A stretch of DNA of 45,000 nucleotides from positions 9,537,693-9,582,692 of the forward strand of contig CM022675.1 of the NCBI GenBank assembly GCA_012295275.1, written 5' to 3'. Each line of letters opens with the position of its first letter. Position 1 is the first letter of the stretch. The position numbers were made by a program, and so were the translations under genes. Under the pieces are notes generated by a model. It worked only from the letters and a program-made list of their open reading frames with translations. It was not told the origin of the DNA and searched no databases. This stretch comes from Chrysomallon squamiferum. Its lineage: Eukaryota; Mollusca; Gastropoda; Neomphalida; Peltospiridae. Positions 12,901 to 25,620 of the stretch are shown here, in pieces.

Positions 12901-15900
12901 TAAAAGATGAGAGCACCAGCAATTACAGTAAAATTAATGAACGTAACAGCAGTCAGTTACCAATCACAGTAAGTTCAAGAAGATTACTGATCAATAAGAT
13001 AATCTCTAAAATACAGTGAAATAGAATACATTAAACACACTTTTAATTTTAAATGTCAGAATAATTTCAGAATATTTTTTTTTTTATTTTTATTTATTTT
13101 TAACTTTTTTCTTCTTTTTTAAATAAAATTAATATTAAAAAAATAAAATAAAAAAGGTTTACAAAATGGTATCACCAGTTACAAATATGATTAAGTCAGT
13201 ATCTCAATTTCATTTTAAGTTTATTCTCAAGTACAGTACCATCTGTTGTTATTATTAATGATAATTATGAAATATTGGCTGTGTTTGGGAATTCAACCTC
13301 TTAATGTTACAAAGTATCAGATGTGTGTGACATTTTCTAACAATAATTCATCCGTAGAATGTAAAATGCAAGCTTTTAAATAGCAACAAAGTGTCACTGT
13401 TACACTATAAAAAACCTATTTCATTTTAAAAGTGACAAATGGAAAACGTAATTGTTAACATCTGGGATTTAATCATGGTTATTATACAAGTAGTCTTACA
13501 TTAAAATTTACATTTAGAAACATTACAGCTTGAATTCCTATTTATCAAGTTCAAAAAAGTTTTTTTTTTTTTTTTTTTAATAGTTCAAACACTTTTCTTG
13601 ATGCATGGTTCATAATCTAATTAAACAAAACTAATAAAATTTTATTCAGTTTTTATTTAAACCAATAGAAAAATTATTTAATTTGGAGATATTTTAAAAT
13701 AAAATTAAATTCAGACAATACAAAAATCAATCAGAACATTATTTACAACTAAGCAAAATGCTGATGCCCTAATCTTTTACCCAACAAAGTTAACATGCAG
13801 TATGAACATTTCAAAAACAAGGTTTTTTTTCTCATAGATTTTTCATTTCTCTTTTCAAAGCAAAGGGTTGGGAAGGGAAAGTTAACTGCACTTCATGGCG
13901 GAGGCTAAACTGAATTAGACTTACCATGTACAGGGAGACAACCTACCTTTGACAAGCTGACTTGTTCTTACCACAGTAGAATGTGGATGGTCTACTTGCA
14001 TGTCGAAACCTGAAACAGTAAAGAAGAGTTTTTTAGGAGATGTTGAGCAATAATACGTTAAAAAACAGCTTTGTTTTTTCATGAACTAGACATAAGTTAA
14101 GAAATGCCCTAGCTCTATTTGTCATAAACAAAATAGTAAAATTTAGGAAATGCCAAGTTTTATTCTTAACAATATTTTAAATTTAAGAAATGCCCCATCT
14201 ATGACTGTTATGAACAAGATCTCAATATTTAAGAAATGCCCTAGCTCGTTAACATCTCATAACTAAGGAATATCCCATCTCTTAATGTTATTAAAACAAT
14301 CTCCATATTATGAAATACACACCTTTGTTTGTTACAATAATTATAGTAGCAGTTATACTTTTAAGAATAGTGTATTTAAAAGTGGTATATCTTTATAAAA
14401 AAAGGGTGAAATATCTCCAAGACACGCTTGACAAGAATTGAAAAAAAAAAAAAAAAAAAAAACATGTGATTAACAGATGTCATTAATTTCACAAATATCA
14501 CTTTAAAACAAATGACAATATTTGTAAAATATCAGGTACTATATAGGATTTTCTCAAGTTCTTTTCTTTTCATTTTCTTACTAAGTAATGAAATTTTTAT
14601 ATTTTCAAAAACAGCTTAGTTTTAGCTATTATGTTTTTTGCAAGTTATTATCAAAATATCTTTCTGCTGAAAAAATAAAATAATAAAAACTAAAAAAATT
14701 AAATATTCTGCATGTTAAAGCTTCTGCAAAACCTATTTATATAAATAATTTATCTTGACATTACTAACCTAATGTCTGCAGTAATATATTCTCATTGATG
14801 ACAAGTTCCTGAGCTTGTTCAAGATAAGCCTGCATAAGGAAAACACCAAACATAAAATTACTCACAAATGTACATTAAAATAAAAATTGTGAGGAATTTG
14901 AGAATGTTCTACATACATAAAGGAACATATGAAACAAATCTTGAAGCTGTTTATCATTAACATAAAAAGTTTGTTAGGATACATTACTTGTGTGTCAAGC
15001 CTTATTTGAAGTATACATGCTTTGAGATCAAAATTGGAGAAATAAGAAACCAAAATTTTATGTAATTAATGCTGTCAACGTTCATGTATTTAACTCTTAA
15101 GGATCCTGAGGGTGAGATACCAGCAAACACCATGGTGAGCTGTTGTACACACTGTCTTTACATATTCATATTTCACAACAATTTATTTAACTCATTAGCA
15201 AGAATTCGTAAATCAAATATAAATAGTGTACCTTTTGATTTTCCAGAAAACAGCAGAATTTTTATTATAATTATGTGTTTTTCATTTGGGAATTTTTGCT
15301 TGAAAATGGCGAATAAAGATTGTGATCTTTTATATAATTTATATTCAAAAATAATAAAAATAGTGAAGTATTGGAATAAGAAGAAATTATGATCAACATT
15401 CACTTTGAAAAGAAGACCAAATAAAACAAAAAAAACCCTTAAAAATAAGGTGGAATACTGGCAGTAACTTCTTAAATAAATTTTAGATTGTAACAATTTG
15501 TTAAAAAATTAAAAAATAAATACTTTTTTCAATATGAATAGTCAAAAAGTTATACAAGACTTTTCAGTCAAAACACTTTAATAAATATTCTTAAATTGCA
15601 ACCCATGCATGGAATTCAAACCCCTTTTTAAACTGTGTTCTAGCATGACCAAAAATTTAACAAACGTTATAGCTCTGGGCATAGTGGTTTGGGTTTTTTA
15701 AAACTTAAAAGCTAAAATGAAAAGACAAAGATACTTTCCTATATGAATATATTCAGCCGATAGATGTTAAAATTTACACCAGATGTGTCAACCGTTTTTA
15801 AATTGTTTCCCATAAGATTAAAAAAAAGTGAAGTGTTTTCTTACCTCACTTTTAACATCAAGAGGAGGCCCATCTCTGTGCAGGCATAAATGAGCAACTT

Positions 15901-17733
15901 TAAGTACATGTTCCAACTTTCTCAGTTGTTCCTCAACTTTAGCTGCGAGGAAGAGAGAAGCAGGAGCCATCACCTGATAAAAAAAATAAATAAAAAATGT
16001 TTTGGCTTCAAAAAATAAAAACAAATAATTTTTAGTCATACAACTGACATTCTGTTACAAAATGGTACAATCTGGAAGCTGTAGGCTGGAAAACATTGAT
16101 TTTATTGTAAATATTTTGTTCTTATTTAGTTTATCAAACCTGTATGACCTTTGTAGTTCCAGCAAGGCTAAAGAATCAGTGACATAGGAAAAGAAAAAAA
16201 CCATAAAAATCAGTGGTGCGCACATAATACTGTCTTATTAACAAATAAAGCTAAAGCATTGTTGAAATAATTCAATAATTAATTTATCCAAAGGTGAAAA
16301 ACAAAAAAGGGTCTCCACGCACCAGAAGTGAGAGAGCTCAACAGATGTGGCTTCACATTAATGCAGAATACTTACATTCCGATGGAACCGTGTGAAGCTC
16401 TGGAACATATAAAACCGATGCATGTACACAATTGCTGTATTAATACACAGTTGATTTCTGATCAGGTTAAGGAAATTAATATTATATTCATACATGCATT
16501 TAAAAAATTCATTACTGAACTATAAAATTTGATGTTAATTCAACATTTCTGTGATTATGAACAGTATCAGCTCTAAAAATAATAGTAATAAAAATATTAA
16601 CAGTATAGAAACTATTAAGTGCAAGAGCAAAATCAAACGCAAAAGGACAATGGTGAATATTATTTGTCAATTATTTTAATTGAATACCGCCATGCATTAC
16701 ATTTTGAAAATGAAACGGACAATTACGTTACTATCAAGAGAGATTTTCATGATTAAATAACTTGAAATCCAGTTCATTTGCCCTATGCCGATAAGTCAGA
16801 TACTTTAAAGGTACTAAAACATCTTAATGTCATGAAAGTTTCTGTATTATCACTGGCAAATTTTTTTGTTTTAAGTCAGATATAAAAAAGTTTACAAAAA
16901 AAATAATTTAAAAATACACTCGATACATTCATTTACTGAATTTACACTGACCAAATTCATTTCTAAATGATATAGTGTAATAAAAGAAAAAATGAATTTG
17001 AAGTTTTACTAGTTTAGGAAATATATAATTTTGATATTAATTCACATTAATTATTTGTTTAATGCTAATGATGAAAATCAATAATTTTTTTTTAAAATAA
17101 TCCACAGAAAACTTCATGTAACATTTTTCAGTATATTATTAATAAAAAATAAAAAAATAAATAAAAAATCAGGGTTGCAATTATAAATGATTTTTATTGT
17201 ATTTATCATGTAATATAATAGTGTTTATAATAGTATTTAATAATGTATTAGGCATTGAAGAATGTTGGTTTGTGCTTGTTTAACTGTGTTTATTATTTTA
17301 ACAATACAAAATATTAATATAAATCTTTAAAATCTTTGGGGTCACTGGGTACGCGTTTTTATTAATGATAACCAATTACTTATATTTGAAAAAAACACCT
17401 TAGAATCCGCGAATATAGTAACTTATTATGTATAGTCCACATAGAGGTATTTATCAAAATGCTAAAACATGTAATTATTCGAGTGTTTTGGTTTTATCGG
17501 TTTCCTAGAAAATTGCAAATGGCGGTATTCCGCGAACGACACGAGCCATGCATGGTATATCGGTCAATTATTTTTGCCTATTTCGGATACACTTGAAGTC
17601 TTTGCCCCATGTCTTGTATCAAATTTGCTGCCTGCTGTCTATAATCAAGTTCTTTGTCGGCGTCTATTCCACATTTTCGGCTAGGGGTATTCATAAGTTG
17701 CGATTTTGTGAAGATCCATCTGTCCCCCGCCAT
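6823..17733 (-). CDS. CCNT1: Cyclin T (P-TEFb cyclin subunit), 10 coding exons, 801 aa
   Basis: Regulatory partner of CDK9 in P-TEFb, the nuclear kinase that releases paused RNA polymerase II. Exons in transcript order: 17733-17591, 16457-16376, 15973-15845, 14829-14769, 14009-13947, 12014-11969, 10032-9942, 9502-9430, 8931-8858, 8466-6823. They total 2406 nt, and every junction is GT-AG and phase-compatible. The ATG has an in-frame TAG two codons upstream. Residues 1-254 form the cyclin-box region ([76 protein letters not shown]). The last exon encodes a disordered tail with the conserved [14 protein letters not shown] motif, three LKxxIK-type motifs, a His-rich stretch ([14 protein letters not shown]), a Gln tract and a Pro-rich end, as in vertebrate CCNT1. 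Invertebrates usually have one cyclin T, so T1 and T2 are not distinguished. Confidence 0.95.
9680..9930. repeat. AAT/AGT microsatellite and duplicated CCNT exon 6 donor
   Basis: An (AAT)n-(AGT)n-(AAT)n microsatellite occupies about 9822-9920, directly downstream (minus strand) of the CCNT exon 6 donor. Beyond it, 9695-9712 repeats the exon 6 boundary: TTTACCTCATACTGA here against TTTACCTCATACTCA at 9938-9952. On the minus strand both read AGTATGAG|GTAAA. Confidence 0.7.
11705..11885. mobile_element. Candidate hAT-type MITE, 181 bp
   Basis: The segment starts CAGGGCTGGACTA and ends TGGTCCAGCCCTG, an imperfect 13-bp terminal inverted repeat (12 of 13 paired) with the CAGGG...CCCTG ends typical of hAT elements. 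It encodes nothing recognisable and lies in CCNT intron 6, 83 bp past the exon 6 (11969-12014) donor. The 8-bp flanks (ACCTTAAC and AAAACAAA) do not match, so no target-site duplication supports it and no second copy was found in the window. Confidence 0.4.
14092..14330. repeat. Degenerate tandem repeat, ~45-bp units, in a CCNT intron
   Basis: About six units led by TTAAGAAATGCCCTAGCTC-like sequence (at about 14098, 14144, 14181, 14229, 14264, 14308), each followed by a TGTTATNAACAA-like stretch. It lies in the intron between the exons at 14829-14769 and 14009-13947 and does not include a splice site. Confidence 0.6.
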
Positions 17734-18254
17734 TACCTAGTACCGAGACGAACAGACATCGACGCATGCGTATTGCAAAAAGCAATATCCGCATTTGAAA
17801 GCTTCGAGTAATGTCATTGGTCAAAAATATTAAAACTGTTTACGTACAAAACCTAAACAAAAGTTATATATTTATTTTTTATTTTTTCACATGAAAATAT
17901 ATCCAAACTTACCATATAACATAATCTGATGTTTACATATTCGTTGTTAAAAGACAACATATGTTCAGTTCACTTTGTTACGTCACACCAAATCCACCAA
18001 AGAGAATCCATAATGGCCTCAGTGTTGGCATTTTTTTATATTCATTAACAAACTGATCGTCGATATATATCCTAAAAATCATGCTTAAAGCGTTAATTCT
18101 AAGCAGATAATTACTAAGGTGCGTCTCAGAAACACAAATAAATCCACAAAAAGTGTTGTTATGGTGGGAAATCAGGGATTTTAATGTCCTTTCACCACAC
18201 AGAATTTCACAGCAACTGCATCTGTCGGCCATTCTGGATGCGTCTGTCGACAAC
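17734..18254. promoter_or_regulatory. Divergent promoter region between cyclin T and KANSL2
   Basis: 521 bp separate the two start codons, which point away from each other. The region has more CpGs than its surroundings, a palindromic ACGCATGCGT at 17763-17772 (NRF1-like core GCATGCG) and a YY1-like GGCCATTCTGG at 18228-18238. YY1-like motifs also occur just inside both genes (AAATGGCGG at 17518 and GCGCCATTTTA at 18302). No TATA box stands out. The ORF at 17978-18256 on the minus strand has no recognisable domain. Bidirectional use is inferred from geometry. Confidence 0.55.
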
Positions 18255-19145
18255 ATGAAGCAGATTTCCCAGTATTCATTGGGCGACCTACTTGAAGTAA
18301 GGCGCCATTTTAAGTGAGCTATAGCCTAGGTCAAGCAGAACAGGTCAGCCCAAAAAATATTTTTTCTGATAAAAATATGATTATTTTACCGACGTAAATT
18401 ACTTATCTCATTTTTTTTTCTCTCTCTCGGTAAAATTAAAATATGCTTCTGATACAAAAACGAAAATAAAATATATCACCTTTATTAAATTAGTAAATAA
18501 AATAATATATAATAATATTATTAACCATTGAATCTGGGCATAGTGTTATTGTTACCTGAACGCTAGTGCCTAGTAGTAATAGTAGTCTCAGTCAAATGTA
18601 ATTTAAATATTGTTTTTAAAACAGATATTTTATTAGTTTAATTTTAATCATAATAATTACTATTATTTTAATTTTATGTAGAAAATGATGCGGGGAAAGA
18701 ATAATCTTATTAGAGGGACGAAGACTCGCCCACAATCTGAAGGTGGTCTTTGTAGCTATAGTCATCGGACTTGCATGCTTAACCGACTTGAAGGCTTTGA
18801 CTTTTGTCTTAAGCATATTTTGGAAGACAAAACTGCACCATACAAGCAGTGCAGTTTCGTTTCCAACAGAAAAGCCAGACGATGCCCCAATGCTGCATCC
18901 AAGGTTGACAGAAAAGATAGGTAAGGCATTACAAAGTTTAATTTTTATTTCGTTAACTTATATTTATTATTCCAGTGGTATTATCAATATAATCAATGTT
19001 AAAGGAACACAATAACAATAAAAAGAATAGTTTAACAATATCAGGTTGTCATCATAATTCTGTAGTTGAGGTATCATGATCATGATGATGCACAGGGTGG
19101 ACCAAACTGCTCTGAAGTTTTCTTCAAGTGTTATAGAATACACTG

Positions 19146-19180
<35 letters not shown>

Positions 19181-22100
19181 ACAGAATCACAACTCCAATT
19201 AAAATGGCAGCATTCATATGTTTTGTTGTCAGCATGTTGTTATGATTGTAAGTTGGTTGCGTAATAGTAATGCACTTAATAACTAAAACAAGGAAGTATC
19301 AGATTTTGTATTCTGCCATAAAAACTCAAGAGGACCAGATATATGTGTTTGTGTACAAGATTATAATACAACACGAATGTTTGTACACTTTCATTATTTA
19401 TAGTTTAATGTTGGTGCACATGGAACTTAACTTACACTGTATAAATGAGAGTTGTTATAATTATGTGATGTTATTATATTAACTCGAAGTTAAATTAATC
19501 ATAATGTTGATTCGATTTTTAATAACATTTGTTATTTTTGGCTACTGATGTGAAAAAATATATATATATATAAATAATAATAATTAAATAAATAATAGAA
19601 AACACAAATTTGTGAATGCAAAATGAATGATGTGCAGTTTTGTTGTCTAATAAGACATTCACCAGGTTATCTTGTGTTCACTTTGAAGTTAAAGACTGTT
19701 GAGTTGTTGTAACAAAATGTTATCTTGTAACAGTTTCTGTTTGGAGCATGCTAGAAAAGCATCAATTCTACGCCAGAAGGCAGGTATGAAGAAAAGACCT
19801 AAAGAAACCTCAGAGAGTTTGCTGGAGGAACTGGCATCATGCAATAACCAATCTGCATCCACCGATACTGCATCTACACTGAAAAGATCAAGGCTTCCTT
19901 CTGACAGCATCATTAGCAAAGTGTTAGGGTTTGTTGAATTTCAACGAATGTTGTTAAAATGGAATTGATCAGAAAATTTCCAAACTGAACTGATTTTAGA
20001 CTAAAGGACTGCTTTTTATACAGAATATATTGGAAATAATATTTAATGGTTACATCATAATTTTTTTTTTTTTTTAAAATTACCCAAATATTTTTTTACA
20101 AAATCGCTGAAAGATTTTGCCTATAATGGGCCCATTTAGAATTTTTTTTTTTTTAATCTAGGCACATAATAAAGTATATTCAAAAAAAAAATTAATTATA
20201 TATATCTTTATTTAGTTAGTACAGTAATACTGTTTGTACAATATACATACTATTTTTATTTTTTATTTTTTAGTTTGAAGTTATGGTGATCTCTAAATGT
20301 CCGTGTACATACTTTCATTCAAAAGCTAATATTTACTGTTTTGAACTTGCCGCTTTTAAATTTACAATTCAAAATACTGATTTAGCAGGATAATTTCTTC
20401 AGTAATGATTACCTTCATCCAAACATTTATAAGCTGCTTCAATAACTGTTAAAATTAAACAAAATAGAAATTTGAATTGAAAAATTTTACATTACAAATT
20501 AAAATAAACCAGTTAGCATTCAAACTACAATTTCAGATTATGCTAAATCTTCATAAGCTGCTTCAATAACTTTTGAAATTAAATAAAATACAAATTACAT
20601 TTGAAAAAATTAAAAATTATAATTGTAAAAATTTTAAATAATAATTTGAAATAAATCAGTTAAATTGAAAAAATTTAATAAATTTGCTTCAATAAAAATT
20701 AAAATACAAATTATATTTGAAAAAATTAAAAATTATAATTTAAAATTTAAAATAATAAATTGAAATAAACCAGTTAACATTGAAATTACAATTTCAGATT
20801 ATGCTAAACCTTTAAAAGCTGTTTCAATAACTTTTGAAATTAAATAAAATACAAATTATATTTGAAAAAATTAAAAATTATAATTTAAAAATTTAAAATA
20901 ATAAATTGAAATAAACCAGTTGACATTCAAATTACAATTTCAGATTATGCTACATCTAGTGATTCCGAAGCTGAGGCACCACAGGTGGATCAGTCGTGGA
21001 GAGGCGATGGTGACAGTGATGCTGAAAGCATTGACAGCGAGCAAGAGGATGTCCTCAAGTGAGTTTTTATTTATAGTTTCTAAAATTTTATTATATTTTT
21101 TGTTTAGTCTGAAAGATCAGAAAATCGTTCGACTTTCTGTCAACAACAACATCATTTTTTTAAATTCCTGCTTTTTCTTTTGTTGTTGAAATAGAAGAAT
21201 TAACAGAATTTCATTTTGTAGGTTTGCATTAGATTATAAATATTCTACTTTTAATGATTTATTTATTAGCACCTGTAAGAAACTTTTGCAGTAAATTATT
21301 TTTATGTCTGTAATGAATAACAGAATTTTATTTCATAATCCTCCTTGCATTTTCTAAAATTTAATTTTTGCAGATTTTGAAATCATTATAAATAAATCAC
21401 TGAATTTAACTTTTACAGGTTTTTTTGCTGAATGTTTTTTTTTTTTTTTTTTAGTAATACAAGTAAAATAATCTCTCTTAATAATCCTGCTTGTGGATTT
21501 TCAAATATTTATTTATAAAAGATTTCTAAATTAATATAACAACATTAAATAAGACAATCATCTTTTCACTTTATTTGAAATTTGTTCTGGATCATTAGAT
21601 TCACCATCATACTTCATTACACATTTTTGTTTTATTTATTATTTGTCTAAACAATTATATTTTATTTTCTAGAGTTTTAGACTTAATTATGTAAATAATT
21701 TCAGAATGAACTCTAAAATATTAATTTCACAGTGAAGACATGCTTAAGAAAGAAATAAGAAAATTTCAATTTGTGTTCATACTACAGTATTTTAACGTAA
21801 ATAACTTGAATATTAATTTAAAAAAAATATATAATAATAATAATTTTTAAGACATGCTGGAGTTTACACTGCTGAGGAAGTTGCCCTGATTCTCCGAGAC
21901 AAACTGATTCGCCTTCAGTCACTGTACATTGATCAGTTCAAGAGACTCCAGCACATCATGAAAGAGAAGAGAAGAAAATACCTGCACACCTACAAACATG
22001 ATCGCGAGATGTTTGGTAAGTATAACCTTAACATAGATTATAATTTTCTGCCAGTCAATGCTGCCTTAAAACAAAAACAAAAACAAAAATCAAAATCAAA

Positions 22101-24973
22101 ATAATAATAAAAAATAAAAATAAAAAATAAAAATTTCAAACAAATTGCTGTTTTGATGTTGCTTAATTTTCAACAGAGCTCGTACTTTGGTCTTTTAGTC
22201 AAAATTATTTTCAGGCTCTATTTGAAGTGATCTTCATATCTATGCATTTTACTGTGATTACTTTATAGCTGAAAAGAACAATTCTCTTACTAGTAAAAAT
22301 TAAATTGTTAAAATACTGTTCTCGTCAAACTGTTAGAAAGTTCACTTAGTGCTTACTTCCATTTAACACTGATATTAAACAAAATAATAATAAAAATAAA
22401 AAATAATAAATAAATAAATAAAATTAAATACATTAATTAAATTATACTTTTTATTTTTCAGGCAGTATCAAGGTCTACAAGAAAGATCCAGCCCAAAGCC
22501 ACAAATACCAGAAACTAAAAGCTCTGAAGAAATATCACAACAGATGTGGAAAGGTTGGTTTTGAATTTTATTCTGCACCTTATTTCAGTTTATATAAATG
22601 TTTTCAGTTTTATTACCAAAAATTACATGTTTCAAAACCTTGGGCCACATGTATAATTGTAAATAATATCAAATAAGAGAATGTAAACGTTTTGAAGAGA
22701 TATTACAACATATGGAAATTTTGGTGTCATGTTTTACAAAAAAAAAGAAAAAGAAAAAAAAAAGACAAGCTATAAACAATATTTTGAAAGCAAGAAATTC
22801 ATGTGATCAGTATCTCAATGACCAGAGGACATGAGCAGAAATAGAAAATAGCAATATGGAAGCACCATGTACCAGTCCTGCAACACAGTAATCTTGAGAT
22901 AATTGTCACTGAATTATTTTACTTGTTACATAGGAGGCATTACTTCATCGCCAGTCCAAGGAAAGAAGAATTGCAGTTTCTGAGGGTCCCAACTACAAAG
23001 CGCCATCGTATCCGAAATGTTGTTACGTTGATGACGTTTCTGTTAAGTGTGGACAGAGAACAATTCCTCTGTCTAAATACTGTGCCAAACGTATCCTTTA
23101 AAACAAATGTATATTTAGTATTTTCGCTGAAATTTTAGTTTTATTTTTAGTACCAAAATTTAAAATGGTGACTTTTTTTATTACCAAATGTGTATGTTTT
23201 TTTGGGGAAAAAAAAAATTCATGATGTACATCTGTTTTTTTTTCTTCTTTCTTTTTTGATGCTTAAACATATTCTCTGAATTTTTAAATTTTTAGATATT
23301 TCCAATAAAGTAATGGGGAAAAAAAGAAAGAAACCCAAGACAGTAGAGTCAAAAACAAAATTGAGTACTTTACTATAAAAGGCTCAATAACAGAACTTTA
23401 TTCAAAGAAACACTTACATTAACATCCTCATATTTTTTTAATTATTATTTTGGGTTGCCACTTCATTATTTTTAAGCCTTAACATCATCTAGATATTCTT
23501 CATGACCCGAAACAAGTGTTTTTCCAGCCATGTTGTTTTGCAGATGGTGCCTGTGGCTGTCCTGTAGCTGGATACATGGATCCACCATTTTGTTCACTGC
23601 ATGTTCCTTTATCTGATGCTGAGTTAAGAATACAGAATGTGGGCAGTGTAAGTATAATTTTAGATCATTTTTTTAAATCAGCAAATTGTTTAGTAACACT
23701 TAAATATTAAATGTTAGGTTAGAAAAAGGTCTACTGCTATGAATTAGCAGTAAAGTACCTTTTATGTTCACCTTCTCATAGGTAGCCTTTGATTAATTAG
23801 ACACATATAACTTGTTGTATAGGAAATAAGTGTTGTAGATACCCTGTGATCCTCAATGCTTCAGTGTCCAAAAGAGGCAGTTCCATGCATAATTACAATC
23901 ATTTGATATGAAAATTCTTCCATAGGTTGCTTCTTTCAAGTTTGTTACTGACAAGTTGCAAAAGAAATGAAGATAATTATTTACTTGTTGTATGTAATAC
24001 ATTTGGTTATTACAGAATCATAGAATATGTGGGATTGTTAGATAAAATGCCAGATTTAACTGTGGAGATATAATGAGCATATCCAGATTTAAACTGTGGT
24101 AAATTTATTACCATCACACTAAAATTGTTGTTTTAAGTACAGTTTAGAATGGGAAATGCACTACTGGGTCTGTCAAAGAGAGTTGATCTTGTTGTTAAAT
24201 GCATCTCCAAGGGTACTTATAGAGATGTACCTACACCTTTTCTCTGTTAATAATATCTTTAATTATTTTTTTTAAAATTATTTTATTTCATTTATTTATT
24301 TATTTTATTTTATTAATTTTTTTGTTGTTGTTAGGTTTGTAATGACATAAGTGTTGCTGACGAGATTAAACAAGAACTGGAAACATTAAGACAGGTGAAA
24401 GAAGAAAGTGCCGATGTAGATGTAGAATCACCTGCCATCTTGGACAACCTTTTTGCACCTGACAAATTAATGGAAAATGATGATGACATTTCATCAGGAA
24501 TAGCTTCAGATCTGTCCTTAATAGCTCCTTCCACAATATCTATGTTGCAGTCATCTGAAGATCTAGCTACATCATCTGCATTAATTCCAGAAGTGTCCTC
24601 ATCTTCATTGTCATCTTCCTCATCACAGGTGTCTGGTGTGCAGGATGCTACTGCAGTTGATGCACCAGAAGCAAAATCATCGTCATCTGGAGTTGTGTCA
24701 GCTTCAGAAACGTCTTTGATGACTCAGACAGCAACACCAACCCCAGCATCTGCTTCTGAACATCCAGCAGCTGAAGCAAAACCAGACCCTCCTGCAGGGT
24801 CTGAAATACCAGTTTCGTCTTCAGAAACATCTCAGATTCTCTCAGAAACAGCGGATCCATTTTTGCCAGCACCATCTCTGCCCAATGGGGAAAACTGTTC
24901 AGAAATGGGTTCGTTGGTTACAGAACTGGAGGGCAATGAACAGCAAGATGAAGACATGGAGATGGATATTTGA
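18255..24973 (+). CDS. KANSL2: KANSL2 (NSL complex subunit 2), 9 coding exons, ~593 aa
   Basis: Subunit of the MOF/KAT8-containing NSL histone acetyltransferase complex. Exons: 18255-18296, 18682-18920, 19734-19928, 20960-21058, 21852-22015, 22462-22553, 22934-23090, 23493-23647, 24335-24973 (1782 nt). Two Cys/His-rich modules match the family: residues ~38-99 ([41 protein letters not shown]), and a second in exons 7-8 ([40 protein letters not shown]). Between them lies the diagnostic [14 protein letters not shown] and a helix [15 protein letters not shown]. The C-terminal exon is Ser/acidic-rich and ends DEDMEMDI. Exon 1 (14 codons) is inferred from an in-frame ATG and GAA|GTAAGG donor. If it is wrong, translation starts at 18685 (578 aa). 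Exon 3 uses TAG|T at 20959/20960 because the stronger CAG at 20943 shifts the frame into a stop. Confidence 0.9.
18967..19733 (+). repeat. (TG)n microsatellite in the KANSL2 intron
   Basis: A perfect TG tract at about 19149-19179 lies in the intron between the exons at 18682-18920 and 19734-19928. The rest of the intron is AT-rich and without recognised features. Confidence 0.7.
20420..20958 (+). repeat. Tandem repeat (~130-146 bp, ~4 units) containing the KANSL2 exon 3 acceptor
   Basis: The units share AAGCTGCTTCAATAACTTTT, AAATACAAATTATATTTG, GAAATAAACCAGTTAACATT and ACAATTTCAGATTATGCTA. The last block, which forms the 3' splice region of exon 3, occurs at 20528, 20789 and 20935, with its CAG ending at 20536, 20797 and 20943. 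The second unit (about 20556-20686) has lost it by deletion. The repeat ends exactly at the exon. Confidence 0.85.
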
Positions 24974-25620
24974 TGCAGTAGTTCCATTGTACAGTTTTGA
25001 CAAAAGAAATGAAAATGGCCCAGAGATTATTTTGTTGCTTACAGAATTAATGGTCAAGGAAGAATGGATATTTAACAATGTTTCTTGAAGCATGATTAAA
25101 AGAGACATTGTGATGGATAATATATCTGTAAAGTTGGATATTTTTTTATTCATAGTTTGATTTATATATGAAATATTTGGCTTGTTCAGATTAAAAGGAC
25201 TAACTGCTTTAAAAAAATATAAAATATTTTTGCATTGCTTTGCTGACCATAACAAGAGGTCACTTAATAAAAACCTGTTAAATAATAAAAAAAAAAAAAA
25301 AATAGGAATTTGAAATTTAAAAAGTAATAATAATAATAAATAGTTTAAAAATACTAGGATGTATGGTTAATATTTATTAATCATCTGCTAAAGATTTTCC
25401 TTCAGCCTCAGCTAACGACGCATATAATACTCTTTGATACACATGGCTGGATAGCAAGGGAAAAAACAGCAACAGCAGATATCTAATTTGGTTAACTGTT
25501 AATTTGTTGCCTTGTTTTTGCTTTTATTTGTTGACAACCAGTTGCTGTATGTTATTTTATGTCATTGTTATTTTGTAATAAAAATTAATTTCAAACCCTG
25601 TTGTGTATTATTTTAAAACC
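24974..25620 (+). terminator. KANSL2: KANSL2 3' UTR and polyadenylation signals
   Basis: After the TGA the sequence is AT-rich and noncoding. Canonical AATAAA hexamers lie at 25266-25271 and 25577-25582. The second is followed within about 20 nt by a GT-rich element (CTGTTGTGTATT) and is the better cleavage site; the first is followed by A-rich sequence. Confidence 0.55.

Noticed and set aside
17978-18256. 92-codon minus-strand ORF upstream of cyclin T
   Set aside because: Lies in the divergent promoter; no domain, and the cyclin T start is fixed at 17733 with an in-frame stop just upstream.
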